DNA of 64,000 bases from Vitellaria paradoxa (GCA_019916065.1 CM034240.1:40016561-40080560), one strand, 5' to 3'. Positions 35,041 through 48,245 are shown, counted from the first letter of the stretch. Made by a program: numbers and translations. Notes: generated by a model not told the origin, from the sequence alone.

Positions 35041-36170
35041 GTAGAGATGTCAATTAAATGGGTACATAAGGGTCGACCGAACCCGATAAAAATTTGTTGG
35101 AAAATACTTTAATGGGTTTGGGACGGGTTTGGGATTTGTTTGTAGGGCATTCGCTAAGTACCCGTATAATTAATATAATATATATTTGTATATTTACAAT
35201 TTTATTTATGAAATAAAATTACTTAAATTTAAGATAGGGTCATTTATAGAATTTTGTCGTCTTTTGTCCTATGCATATTTATTAGTTATAGTTTTGCTGC
35301 CATAGCCCCCAAATATGATTCAAACCCTTCTTTCATAGCCTCATTCCTTATTTGAAGTTGCTGAACTCTCCTTTGTGTAATTGTATTCTGTTCAACACTT
35401 TATCATTGGTTAGGATCAACATCGCATAGATGATTCATGCTGTTGTCTTTATCGCTTAGCCGCTACTGTATATTCCTAATCTACAAGTACTCAAACCTTT
35501 GTGTCTATGCACACGCGCATGTAGAGTTGCTGTTGTCTGCATACCTGATTTTTATTTTGAAATTTAATCAAATTTATTAAACTTTAAGGCTGTAAAAAAT
35601 TTTGTAGGTAATTGTATTCGAATTTGTTAAACGTTGTTATTGATATCCGTTGTGTTAGAATCCATCATTTTTTGAAATTTTCAAAATTAAAAAATAATAG
35701 TTACACTTGAAAGTAGATTTGAAGACAAAATTTCTGAACATGTGAGTGGTTTGTAATAATTTATGAAGACAAAAAAAACCAAAAAAAATAAAGAAGAAGA
35801 GAGAAAAGAAACATCCCAAATTCATGTTTTTATTATTTTTAGTACTTTTAATTTGTAATTCTGTTGGATACTTTTATTTTTACTTTGTTTAAATGTAGAA
35901 CAATAAATTTGTGTTGAAAATATTGAAATTTGTTTACTTTAGTGTTCTCTATAATTATTTTCCTGATAGATTTGGTAAAAAAAAAAAAATGTATATTGGC
36001 AACATAACCAATAACTATGTGTTAAACTTAATTAGGTTTTTAGTGAGTTTGGGATGGGATGGGTTTGGGATTTCAACTTAAAAAATAAATGGGTTTGGGA
36101 TAGTAACGATAAGTAAAAAAAATGGGTTTAATAATGAGATTTGTTAATTAGGCGAATACCCTCCCTAATT
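35041..36170. mobile_element. Possible hAT-like element remnant
   Basis: It starts gtagagatgtcaattaaatg followed by ggtacataagggtcgaccga, a style of terminus seen in plant hAT elements, and replaces the missing 5' part of the Tat element. A second gggtttgggat-rich block lies at about 36040-36130 but in the same orientation, and no matching inverted terminus or target duplication could be fixed. Between the blocks is AT-rich DNA without coding sense. Confidence 0.3.
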
Positions 36171-36200
36171 ATGAGTTGTGATAATGTTAGAGTAAAGTGT

Positions 36201-37262
36201 GTTAATGCCAAAACATATTTAATGTACTTTTTTATGTTGACAATTTTACCCTTATTAAGTGAAGAGTTATGGCAAAGATATTTGATCATTAATTTTACTT
36301 TTATTTATTTAATGGAAAATTTAATGTGATGTTTACTATCTATTAAATAAATAAATTTTTATATTAGTATTTATTTCCCTCTCTCTACTTTCTCACAAAA
36401 CCAAGTCTATTTTTTTTAAATATTAATATAATAATAGTAATAAAATATTCTTAAAGGCATGAGTAATTTGAATAATTACTTTTAAAATTTGAATTTTATA
36501 AATTTATTTTTTATTCATAAAATTTACTTTAATAACAAAATTTACTTATTGATTTAGTAATTAACGGAGTTTGAATACTTAATTTAAAATTTAAATAATT
36601 TTAAAATTTAAATTTTTTATATATTTACCTTTTAGTAATTAAAATTGATTTAATAAAAGAATTTATTAATCAGCACAAATATTGGGTTGGGTAATTAATT
36701 ATTAAATTGAATTTAATATATTTGTCTTTTAGTATGATGATTGATTTAATAATATATCTTATTATTTGGTTAATCAATTAATAGAAATATGAATAGTTTG
36801 AATAATTATTTTCAAAATTTAAATTTTACATATTCAAAAATTGAACTAATTATCCAAACTAATATTTTTACTAATTAGTAAAATTTTTTATTAAATCAAT
36901 TTTTATAAAATTTAAATTTTGATAAAAAATAAATCTATAAAATTTAAATTTTAAAAGTAATTATTCAAATTACTCATACCTTTAAGAGCGTTTTGATTAT
37001 TATAATTATAGTAATATTTTTAAACAGTAAAAATAAAAAATAAGATCTAATTTTGTGAGAAGGTGGAGAGAAGAAAATAAATACTAATACAAAAGTTTAT
37101 TTATTTAATATATAATAAATATAATATTAGATTCTTCATTAACTAGATAAGAGTAAAATTGTGAACATATAATAAGTGCATTAAATATATCTGGCGTAAC
37201 TCTTCACAGTGAAATTGTATTATATAAAAAGTGTATTAAATATGTTCTGATATTAACATTCT
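36201..37262. mobile_element. 1.06-kb foldback (near-complete inverted repeat)
   Basis: The left arm starts gttaatgccaaaacatattt and the reverse complement of the right arm starts gttaatatcagaacatattt. Matching continues through attaaataaataaa, tattagtatttatt, cttctcacaaaa, cttaaaggtatgagtaattt (left gcatgag) and gaataattacttttaaaatt, and with more divergence into the centre near 36700-36740. The arms of at least 340 bp are largely co-linear. No coding sequence. It could be a foldback transposon or MITE whose target duplication is lost, or a hairpin that yields small RNAs if transcribed. Confidence 0.75.
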
Positions 37263-37274
37263 TTTCTTGGCACT

Positions 37275-39010
37275 ATAACCACCCATAGAAATCTATCTAT
37301 AACACTAAAAAAGGTATTTTCTCTCTCCTCTTCTCTTTCACTCCAATCTTAAGTGGCATGTCTCTTTGATTTTCATTTTACTTTTTTTCTAGAATTTCAA
37401 TTTTTTTTTTAATTTTCTTCATTCCCTCTTCCTTTCTTAGTTTTTTTTTCCTCATTTACAAAATGTTTGTTTTTTTATCCCACATCGCAAAATTACTATA
37501 ACTTTACATTTTCTTTTGCCTACAAAAGTACTCGAGTCGTGGCATATGATTATAATAAATGTAAAAGAATTCATGGATTATAAAGAGAGACCCATTTTCT
37601 TGGGTTTTGTAAAATGATCCACTTGCTTATAAATTCAGTATAGCTATAAAATTTATATATTTTAAATACGTTAGTAATTAAACTAAAAATGCAAAAAAAA
37701 AAAAAATAGAATTAAATTAAAAAAACTCAAATAAAAAATTTTAAATAATAATTAGATTATTTATCTCAAAATAACTTTAGTATTTTTAAAATTTTAAAAT
37801 ACAAAAAATATTAATATTACTTAGGCTCGAGAGTAGTTATTTTTTAAATTCTAATTTTAAATTTAAATTAATCACATTAACTATATTTTTTTATTCATAT
37901 GATTAATAATAATATTTTTATTTGATTTATTTTTTTTATAAAACCAATTAAAAATTTATTATCAAATCCTATATGGCACACTCTATATTCATCATTTTAT
38001 TTTTTTTTATTTTTACAAATCTTTGAATAAAATTAGTCATGGGGAAGTGATTTTTTTTAAATTTTAACTTTAAATTTAAATTAATAAGGTTGATTATATA
38101 TTTTTTTATAAAGCATAATGTATGATTGCTAATAATATTTCTAATTTTAGTTATTTTTATAAAATTAATAAAAAATTATTACTAAATCTTGTGTGGCAAT
38201 TCATATTCACGATTCTATTTTTCTATTTTTACAAATCTTTGTATCGAATATATTTTTTTTTATTTTTTTTACTTTCTGTTCTTATTTATAAAGCATTTAC
38301 TTCATTTTCCCTCTACATTAGTTGATGACTATAACTCTATTGTTTTTTTGTCTACAAAATTACTATAATTGTAACATGTAAAGTGAACTCATGAGTTCCA
38401 ATTTAGTTGTAAAAGTTTACTAAATAATTAATTTAGGTTGAAAAATATTTAAAAATAATTAAATATTAATCAAAATTAAAAAATATAAATTTTCTTACAA
38501 TAATAACTCTTATTATATCTTAAATTTAAAAACACCAAAAAATGCTAAAATATTATCTAAGCCCGAGAATAATTTTTTTTTTGTTTTGAAAAATTTTTAA
38601 TTTTAAATTTAAATTGGTCATGTTGACATTTTTTAACCAATTAATAATACTCAATATTTGAGTTATTTTTATAAATCTATATTATTTATTTATCTATAAT
38701 ATTAAAAGAATATATTTTCTTTCTACTTTGCTCCTTCACTCCAATCTTATGTAGCATGCCATTCCATTCCCCCCTCTTTTATAAAGATTTTTTAATTATT
38801 TTTTAAATTATGCGTTCCTTCTTCTTCTCTTCTCTTTTCTTATTTATAAAATTTTTGTTTATTTGTCCCACATCGCTAAAATATTACAATTTTACTTTTT
38901 CTTTTGCCTATAAAAGTACTAGCATTGTGGCATATGATTTTAATAGATATAAAAAAAACTTATGAGTTATTAAAAAGGATCTACTTGCTTGGGTTTCCAA
39001 AATTTTCCAA
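37275..39010. repeat. Complex AT-rich direct-repeat cluster, possibly Helitron-derived
   Basis: Blocks recur in the same orientation: tctatctataacactaaaaa with cactccaatcttaagtggca at about 37297-37360 returns at about 38690-38757. The cccacatcgc...cttttgcctacaaaagtact...tggcatatgatt block at about 37480-37550 returns at 38868-38940, with a weaker third copy near 38280-38400. The gagagtagttattttttaaa-type block at about 37830 returns near 38040 and 38565. Short TC-starting termini of this kind are seen on plant Helitrons, but no CTRR end with hairpin was found. Confidence 0.55.
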
Positions 39011-41515
39011 CATTAATTTTTAACTGATTAATATAGTTAAGATTATTAGTATTTTTATCCAAATGCAAAATGAGTCAAGAATTAAAAAAATGTATATTAA
39101 AATTAACAAAGAGTTTAAAACAGAAAAAAGATCAAGTTGATTAAGTAAGTTTATGATTTAATATATAGTCTAGAGCAAAATTTATTTTTAGAATTAGATA
39201 GGATTAAGATTTGATAAAATATAAATTTTTAATATTTATATATAAACCCAACTATGATCAATTTTATTGACTCATTAACATTGACAAAAATCATATAAAT
39301 ATAAAAAAATAACTCCAACTGTTATGTGAAATTATGCAATTTTATTGAAATTTTTGTAATGTATTTAGAAATTATGTTTCATTCATAAAAAATATTATTC
39401 AATTTTGTGCATCACATATGCTAACACTTATATATATATATATATAATTGGCCCCTTATTATAAAATAACAAATCATGTCCAGTTTAGTTTTTGTCATTA
39501 CCAGGTAAGCCACATATAATTTATTTGATAAAAATATAATGCCAAAAAGAATCCCAACACACATCATAACAAAATTTTCAATTAGTGGCATCTAAAAGTG
39601 GGTTCAAGAGTGCTATAGTGCAGAAATGTACTGTAAAGGTTGAAGTGTAAAAATGAATAGTTTTGATTAGATTAAAATGATTTAATGGTCCTATTGTCCC
39701 AAATAGCAACACTAGAGGGGGAGAATAGGGTTATTTAAAAATTTTGCAAATAAAAATTTCAACCCTAAAACAAATATGTCAAGATGAAAAGGATTGTTAA
39801 ATATGAAATGCACTAATAAAAATTATTCAATATTTGTGAATGAATAGTGAGTGCTAGTGTTTGCAATAAATATAAAGAGAAGGGAAGAGAAGCAAACACA
39901 ATCGATTTATAGTGGTTCTGCTTCAATGTTGCCTACGTCCACTCCCCAAGGCCTTCCTTGAGATTTCTCCACTATTCTTTGAAGAGCTTATTACACACTA
40001 GCTTCCCAAGGTGCTAGAAACCTTTTCCAAGTGATTTTATCTCCAAATCACTCACACAAGTTTCTTTCAAAGAAAGTCTCTTATTTTGGTTCTAACACTT
40101 GAACCAAAATTAACAAGAGCTCACCCAACTCTCACAAATTAAAAGGGCTTTAAATTTCCCTTTCTTACAACAACAATGATGAGTTTAAAACTCAATCAAA
40201 TCAAAATGAAACTCTCACAAGTTGAATATGAAAGATGAAGCACAAGTGTCAGAAGAAATCACTCTATGTTTGCAAAGTTATGGAATTTCTTGTATCTTTT
40301 TGTAAGCACTTCTTTTTTGCCTTCTTCATCCTCTTGAATCTGAGTTTGAGGCTCTATGTATAGATGAAAATCTCTAAATGGCCGTTACTAAGTGAAAAGA
40401 AACTTTTACCCTTGAAAGAAATTGAATTTCCTTGCTTCCAATGCTGTCTTTCAGATTCAGATTTTCTGAGATATATTTGTGACCATTTTTCACCCACATA
40501 ACGTTCAAATCTAACATTGTCTCAGATTAAAGACTTTGTAGATATATAAGGCAGCTATCACACGTCAAATTTTGAGCTTCATCCAACGGTTAGATGGTCA
40601 GATATGGCTTCTGAACCGAGACCAGCTTCTGATAGCTTTTTCTGACATTCTGAATCTGTCTTTCCAATTTAAGCTTCTGTTTCACCATGATACTTTTAGG
40701 ATTATAAGAAACTTAAACTACAAAAGTTATAGCTTTTTGAGTCTTCTTTTCACACACCAAAAATTAGAATTTTTAAAGCTGTAGAGTATGAGTTATGTCT
40801 CAAAAACTAAGACTAGCCACAGAATCCAGAATTAAAAACGTTTTTGTGATGACTAATATTCCAACTCATTTTTTGATATCTTAACTTCAAATCCACAAAA
40901 ATTTCCCTTTGCTAAAGTTGTAGATATGGAAGTCTAGTTTACTATATTAAACTTTCATGAAAAATTGAACCGTTGGATCTTAATAAATCATCTATATACT
41001 GACATGTGTCTGATTTCTCTGTTTACCCGAGTTAACCTCTAGTTCAAATCTTCATCTTACTTTGATTTTTATTACTCCCAACTTTGAAATTTCTTTATTC
41101 CTTCATCCAACTTATGTGAAACTATCTAAAAAATAATATCAATCTCTGTCAACTCTATTATCTTGAATCTATCAAATGAATTGTGACATTTCATACAATG
41201 TCTATTTGAAAATTAATTGTGAAAATTTAATTCAATGTTTGTTATCATCAAAATCAATTATAAAATTAACTTTATAAACCTTGGGCCAACAGGTCCTAAT
41301 TTAATTTAGTTAAAATTAAGTTTAAAATAAAGGTAGAAGTTAAAAAAAATCTAATTGGAACACAATCAATACATAATATAAACATTTATATCTCATTAAA
41401 GTGTAATAAAATCAAGACTGTTTATTTTAACACTTTAAGCCTTACCGTGTATTTTTGCACTACCTCTAGAACCCCTTAAAGTGTCGGATATGTTTTGATT
41501 AATGGCATTTTTAAT
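39011..41515. other. AT-rich repeat-like DNA, no gene
   Basis: (TA)n at about 39426-39447. About 39850-40340 (agtggttctgcttcaatgtt, then gcctacgtccactccccaag, aagtgattttatctccaaat) resembles a recurrent plant LTR-type segment, but I could not place LTR ends. The rest shows nothing. Confidence 0.35.
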
Positions 41516-41765
41516 TGTAATGACCTAGAAATTTGAATTTTGCTTTTGTTATTTTTTTCTAGTTAATATTTAATTCGGTAGTAAGAAATTTGGTTAATTT
41601 AAATTTTTGAGCCATTAATTAAATATTAATTTTATTGTAGACACATAGGTTGTGTGGGAATTTTTTTTTTGGTATTTAAATATTTTTGTGGATTATAAAT
41701 TATGGTTTGATTTTAATTAAATAAAATATTAATTGTTTCTAATTTAGTGAACAGGATTCACATTC

Positions 41766-41799
<34 letters not shown>

Positions 41800-43754
41800 G
41801 GTGCGTGCGTGCGTGTAGATAACATTAAATTAAGTATTTGTTAAAAAAAAATAATATTAATAATATAATAAATTGTATGTGGTTAGTTGGGTTAATGGGT
41901 GACTATGACATGAAATAGGATTTTAATTGTAATTAAATTGTTGAAGTGATCTGATATCATATTACGTGTGTGTGTGTGTATTGATAATTTTATTTTATTC
42001 TTTTATTATTCCTAAGAGATTATTTGGATAACATGTTTTTTAATTCGGTTATAATTTAATTTTTGGTAAAAATTTGTAGACTTGGGGTAGAATTGGTTAT
42101 TGAATGAAACCTTGTGGAATATTAGTAATATCTAATTTATTTAAAACTTAATACATATAAGGATGCATGTATATGCCCAAAAATCCTAGTTGTCATCGTT
42201 GTGTTGAATCTGAGTTGTCGTCTTCTCTAGCTGAGTTTTCTTCTTCATTGTGCTAGATTATTCTAACTATGTGATATATTTGTTGTACTGCACCTTCTAC
42301 TTTTCTAGTCTTTTTCCTTGCCGAACCTACCAAGTTAAGGTAAAGGGCGAAATTCCACACACACACACACACATAGTGCTATATCACTTCAGTTTGTTTG
42401 ACAATAGCATGTTAAAGTTTGAACTCAAATATATGCTATGAACAAATCTATATGCACCTGCACGTTGATCTAATGATTTGATTGTTAGATGCTAAATTAA
42501 TTGTTTTTGTCTTTTTATGCACGTGAGTGAATAAAAGAATAAAAAAAATGAAATATATATAGTGGTTGAATGATTGATTCATGTGTATATATATATATAT
42601 ACATACGCACTTTACGTATATAGTGGTTACATGAGTTATTCTAAATTAAGTATATATAATGTAACTAAAGCTTGCCCAGGAACGTTCTGTTTTAGTTGTT
42701 TGGATGTAATTGTATTAATCTGTTTGATGTGTAGGCATATTTGACATTGTAGTATGTAATTTATTTACAATTTTCTTTTCATGGAACTTTGGAATAGAGG
42801 AAGAAATTATTTAATATGGATATAAAATGAAATTTGATGTGTTTTGTTTAGGTTGGGGGTACTGAAAATATCAAGTATACGTACCCAAATGTTAAAAGTC
42901 CCGAAACTCATGTGAGGGTGGTAATCAAGTCGCGTAGGCTAGTAACCTATGAACAAGCAAATGCCTAAGAGTGGTATATTATATTCTTAAGGTTTTGGCC
43001 TAGGAAGTATATACCGAAGGATGGTGTATATTGATTAGGTCTTGTTTCTGTGGGATAACCAAGCAGACACCAAAAAATGGTGTATATTAGTTAGGTCATG
43101 TTTTTACAGGACAACCAAGCCGCAGTACCTTAAAACCAAATTACTTTCTTTTGACGTGTTATGTAGTGTTAATACATGATTAAATTCTAAGTAAGAGGAA
43201 TTAATAAATAAATTTAATTTCTTATTTGAAATTGCTATTTGTGCAAAAATGTTTCACTTAGTAGCATGATAGGATATTATTACATTTAAATTATTATTAG
43301 GGTTCTGAGCACATGTGATATTAGTGCTCATCCTCTTACAGGTTGTGATGTAGGTAATGAATTTGAATCACATGCTGGACCTTCTAAGCATAGGAATTAA
43401 AATTTTATTTATTTATTTTACCTACATTTAAATGTTTATAAAATTGTTTTAGTAGATTGCAATAAATCTCTATTTGTGAGGTGAATATTTATTTACTTTT
43501 ATTTCATTTGTGAGAGATTATTTGGGATTAGTCTTGGAGGTTGTAGTTTTGTTTTAGAGTTTTGTTGCTTAATTAATTTTGACTAAGGCATTTATTTAAA
43601 TTTACATATGAGCTTATTTATTTTAACTTTTATTTATATTCATTGCTCCATAACTTGTGTATATGGCTCTGATATAAGATTGAAAAACTTATTAAATGGT
43701 GCGGTGTGTGTTCTTTTATTCACATACTTGGGTGGTGAAATTCGAGGTGTGTCA
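41516..43754 (+). mobile_element. Probable solo LTR, about 2.24 kb
   Basis: It starts TGTAATGACCTAGAAATT and ends CGAGGTGTGTCA, proper TG...CA ends. The bases before (ttaat) and after (ttaac) agree at 4 of 5 positions, a slightly decayed 5-bp duplication. The architecture resembles that of the nearby gypsy LTRs: AT-rich start, (AT)n, a (CA)n run at about 42356-42374, a mid-part with repeated aatggtgtatatt words at about 43010-43090, and a GGTGTG.CA end. No primer-binding site or pol sequence follows, hence a solo LTR. An ORF across the right end (43608-43793) is incidental. Confidence 0.55.
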
Positions 43755-44432
43755 TTAACAAAGTGCAATCAATACCCATGCCACTCTAGATAAATGTGTT
43801 ACTAAATGATCCACTATTGACTTTTTCAAGGGTCATTTTCGCTTTTATGGCGGTCATTTTTAGTGCCACAAGAAGTGTCATTCTTCCCGCGTAAGTGCCA
43901 CAATTGTCTATTTTTTAATTAATTAAGGAAGACATTAAAACTGCCATTACCATAAATCAAAAGTGCCACCACCCCATTGCCAACATTGATAGTATTTTAA
44001 GCATCATTAAATTCAAATTAGAATAATAAAATTACTAACTGAATTCAATTTTTTCTTTGGATAATAATATTAAAAAATAATGGAATTTTATTAAAAAAAT
44101 TTAGTAAATATGTACAATTAGTGTACCATTTAATTCCTCTCCTTTCCTTCCTTGTTTGCGCGAGAATAAAAAATTGTGATATCCAATTAATTTCTCTCCC
44201 AGAGTTGTTTAAATACTCCAGCACAACTCTGCATCTGCATGCATATGAGCATAACTCCATTCAGAAGATAGAACGGGAGCGAGAATAAGCAAGATCGAAG
44301 AACTAAACCAATCATGACGAAGGATGATCATCTTTAGTATACATCTCTCTCAATTTAAGTTTTAGTTCTTACTTCTTCAAATTTCAGCTGCCAGTTTATT
44401 CAGTCATGACTGATACATCTAAACCATTTATC

Positions 44433-44501
<69 letters not shown>

Positions 44502-46225
44502 TTTGAGGTTCATTTATATGCATGCATCTGTCGCAACTGATCAGCTAGCCTTTTACATAATTTTGTTGCCATTAACTTAATCATCATGGATCCTAAATCT
44601 TTCTTTCATTCAGTTGAAGTTTTACTTCTTACTTTTCAAATGTATGCATTTGAATCCCACCATTAATATATAGAAATTTTTTTTGGTTGCATTGATATTA
44701 TATTTAAATTTTGGCACTAATGATTTTTCAGTATTTAGAAAAATATTGTTAGTTGAGAAAGTCTTTTTCAAAGAACGCTTTTAGATATAGAGAATGTTAT
44801 ATGTAAATATATATATTATATATCGTATGTAAATGTGATTATTGTACACAGAACGCATAGAATTTGTTTTTTTTCCCTTATTTTTTTTAATTTTTTAAAT
44901 TGATGATTTAATTGTTAAAATTGTTGGAAGAAAATTAGTTAGGTTAAACTATTTTTGGCCATAGAAAAAAATTGTCGGGTTAAAATTATTATTATTTTTT
45001 TTTTTTTGCAAATTGTTGGTGTTGCTGTTATATATATATATATATTTTTTTTGGTAAATTCTTCTATACTCTTTGAGAATTTCTAAAAAGGTTCCCTCTA
45101 ATTTACGGTAAAACTATAATTTTTAGTTCTAAAGTTAATTTCAAAATATAAAATTAGAATAATGTGGGTCCCAATTAGTTGTTAATTATTTATTTAAATT
45201 TTCTAGGGTAAAATTCTAATATTTATTTGATATGAACTTTTCTCAAGTAATTACTGTATATTATTTAACATGTAATTTTTAATTTTTTTTAACAATATTT
45301 GTCGTATCTCATTTTTTGACTCATTTTTTAGTTTATAAATTTTTAGTGTATTAAGCTCTGATTTTGTTACTTAGAATTTTTTTCAATGGACTATTTTATG
45401 AAATTGTTCTTTTTGAAAATATGTACTCTATATTAAATGTAAGTGAATAAATATATCGTGTATGATTATTTTTAAAGATTTTTAGTATTTTTCCAAATTT
45501 AATTTTTTATTTCTATTTTTATGTAAATATTTATTATATAAATATATTAATACTATACTATTTTAGTGAAATTGCGTAAGCAGAAGCAAAATATTTAAAT
45601 ATTTCTTCTTGTTAAATGCAACAAAACAAATTTAATATTTAATTTGTAACAATTTGGTAAAAATTACAATTATGTTAAAAATATTATTTGAAATGGTGTT
45701 TTAAAAAAATATTTTTCAAAAAAACGTTTGTAAAAAGCATACTTTGAAAGGATATTTCTTAAAAATACTCTATTAACAGTATTTTTACAAATACTAAAGA
45801 ATCATCAATATATAATCAAAATTTGTTTACAATATCAGCCAAAAAAAAATTCTTAATATATATATACGAGTATTGTACCCTAGGGGGGGATCCAAGGCAT
45901 AGAATGATTTTTTTTTTTGTTATTACTATTATTTTTTATAAAGTAAATTATACATATCTCTTCTTAATACTTGAGTAATTATATTTATTATCCTTTAAAA
46001 TTTTAAAATTACATTTACATTCCTAATTTCGAAATATTAACATGTCAAAATAACCATAATTATTGGTTTTTTCTTAATTTATTCATCTCTCTCACATCTT
46101 AGTTAGTTTTTTTTTTCTTTCACGTACAAAAATCTTCAAGAATTATTTTATTTTATTTATTTTTAGATATTTTTAAAATTTTCTCACCGTTTTCATTATA
46201 AGAATATTCTTACTTTTTTTCTAAG
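43755..46225. other. AT-rich spacer with an (AT)n(AG)n microsatellite
   Basis: (TA)n then (GA)n at about 44432-44499. About 43830-43990 repeats agtgccac and aagtgtca-type words, as near CACTA-type transposon ends, but no border was found. (TA)n also at about 45030-45046. No gene is visible. Confidence 0.45.
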
Positions 46226-46229
46226 ACGA

Positions 46230-46330
46230 TGAGTGTGTTTAGAGTTGTATAAATTAGTATAATATAAAACTTATAATTTTTTGTGAATAAAAAGTTTAAA
46301 TTTTGTAAAACTTTGTTTTATTTTTTTAGA
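46230..46330. mobile_element. Truncated Harbinger-type MITE
   Basis: gagtgtgtttagagttgtat matches the left terminus of the MITE at 52824 (gggtgtgtttggagttgtat). The AT-rich body and a tttgttttattttttt 3' part follow, but the last terminal bases are missing. It lies immediately 5' of the MEE60-like sequence. Confidence 0.45.
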
Positions 46331-46428
46331 AAAGCAAGTAGCTCCAATGTATAATTTTTGTTGTGCTTCTTCAAGGGATGCCGCTGCTGATAAGGAAAAG
46401 GAGAAGATCAAGCATGACCTGGAAGTAG

Positions 46429-46932
46429 GAGGCAGCTGTGGAAGATCTAGTGAACGTGAATTCACTCTTCAACCTAGCGGTATTCGTGGGTCTATCGTTC
46501 GCGGCGGGGCAACGCAGCCTGGAGAACACGGAGTGCGACCCGGGACCCGCCATGGCGAAGAATCTACTGGTGTGCGAGGTGGTCTCCTTCAGCTGCTTCC
46601 TCTTGTCGAGCTTGGTGGCCAAGTCCTTGAAGTTGGACCTCAAAGTTAACGGCGAGAACAACTTCAAGGACGAGGTTCTCCACGTCTCGAGATGTGTCCT
46701 GCTCTACGTGTCCGGACTCGCCACCGTGGTTGGATGTTCTCTGTTGGTGGCTTCGATGATTTGTCTGGTTCAGATTCGGCTCGGAAAGATCCATTGCAAG
46801 AGCCTCTAAACCGACAGTACCGCCATTTTTTGCATGGTTAATTGGGACTGTAACCGTTGCTCTCTTGATATATATCAGATTGGGTGCCTGGGCTTTGCGT
46901 CTCACTTTCACTAAGCTTGCGGAAGACACTAA
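46429..46932 (+). pseudogene. MEE60: MEE60-like small membrane protein gene, frame-broken
   Basis: The frame from 46429 reads EAAVEDLVNVNSLFNLAVF, VGLSFAAG, then ECDPGPAMAKNLLVCEVVSF with SCFLLSSLVAKSLKL, and GLATVVGCSLLVASMICLVQ before IRLGKI. It stops at TAA about 46807. A second frame then continues the same protein: KPTVPPFFAWLIGTVTVALL, then IYIRLGAWALRLTF. So there is a one-base shift near 46795-46805. This matches plant 'maternal effect embryo arrest 60'-type proteins, roughly 150-residue proteins with about four membrane helices (NSLF..AVF.GLS, then ...VQI.LG... and a last helix). No in-frame ATG precedes the conserved start (TAG at 46426). A MITE sits directly at the 3' end and a MITE fragment at the 5' side. 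I judge it a pseudogene. An upstream start exon and a sequencing error are the alternatives. It is clearly richer in GC than its surroundings. Confidence 0.6.
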
Positions 46933-47082
46933 GGGTGCATTTGAAATAACAAAAAAATAAGATAAAGTGAGATATTTTGTGAGTTTATAATTCGTATAGT
47001 GAAATAAAATATAAATAATTTTTAAAAAATTTTAAAGATTTTTAGAATTTTTTTGAGAATTTTTAATAAACTAAACGCACCC
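46933..47082. mobile_element. Harbinger/Tourist-type MITE, member 3 (150 bp)
   Basis: The termini gggtgcatttgaaataaca and, reversed, gggtgcgtttagtttatta form the inverted repeat. Flanking TAA on both sides (46930-46932 and 47083-47085) is a perfect 3-bp duplication of the PIF/Harbinger type. It is inserted right after the last readable codons of the MEE60-like sequence. Confidence 0.75.
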
Positions 47083-47637
47083 TAAATTTTTTACTGTAAT
47101 ATAATATATACAGAGAAGGCAAAAAAGGCAAAACATATATATATGTAGATTGTGTTAATGTTTGTTTGCGTGAGAATCCTATCACGTGTGTTTGTTGAAG
47201 TCTTAGGTTTGAGCTTTTTCTCGAGTGGTTGTTACTATTCACTCGTAATAATAGAAATGTTTGATTGATTAAAATCAACTAAAATTCACTAATTTTTGTT
47301 AATTTTTTATATATATTTTTTTAATTAAATTTCGTCCCACATCACTTTTACATTAAATTTTTGTACTGTTGCTTTTTTTTTTTTTTTACCAACCAAACAC
47401 TCTCAATATTATGCTTAAGTTGAGGGATTTCAATTGTTCTTGTTGATTTGTTGATGAACTACGCTCCAATTCTGTTATGTACTCAATTTTATATTTTATA
47501 TTTATTTAGATAATGTTAGGTGTGGTTTAATGGTAGAATTATTTTAGAAGATAATGTTATGTATGATTGTTCATTGTTTTTCGTAGTCATATCTTGAGTT
47601 ATTAATGAAAGGAGAAGATAAGTTAAACATTAACTTT

Positions 47638-47960
47638 ATGATTTAAGAGGTTTGATTCAAGGAGGTTTTCATACCTCGAAGTGGGTTTTTTTTTCATATT
47701 TTTTTCATATTATTTTCTAAGTTCCCTACTCTTTCATCTTTTGTTCTCATAAAAAAACCTGGTATGTAATATCGAAGTGCTTCAATTACCCGTTCAAAAA
47801 TAGAGATCTTATGATTTAGGAGGCCTTATTCAAGGAGGTTTCCATGCCTCGAAGTGGGTTTTTTTTCACATTTCTTCATATTTTCGATCAAGTTCCTTAC
47901 TCTTCCATCTTTTGTTCATATCTACAAAGTTGGTATGTAACATCGAAGTGCTTCAATTAT
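47638..47960. repeat. Tandem duplication, 150-170-bp unit, flanking the gypsy 5' LTR
   Basis: atgatttaagaggtttgatt...caaggaggtt...cctcgaagtgggtttttttt...catcttttgttc...ggtatgtaatatcgaagtgc at 47638-47792 is followed by the same series at 47809-47960. The second copy ends exactly where the truncated LTR begins. The 550 bp before it (47083-47637) show no gene. Confidence 0.8.
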
Positions 47961-48102
47961 GAGAGAGAGAGAGACGGAGAAAGAGAAAGAGAGAGAGAGA
48001 GAGGATAGAAGAGAAGGCTGCGAGCGAAGTGAAGAAAAGTAAAGGTTAGCTTTATTATTTTTTCACCAACTGATTAATGGTATCTACATATATACATATA
48101 TA

Positions 48103-48143
<41 letters not shown>

Positions 48144-48213
48144 TAGGTTTGGGGTTTTCAAAAAAAAAGAGAAAAAAGCCTACTACGTAGCAATTGGTTA
48201 GGTTTATTGATAT

Positions 48214-48245
<32 letters not shown>

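Noticed and set aside
46347..46649. Alternative 100-codon frame overlapping the MEE60-like sequence
   Set aside because: It has no family resemblance, while the 46429 frame carries membrane helices and conserved motifs.
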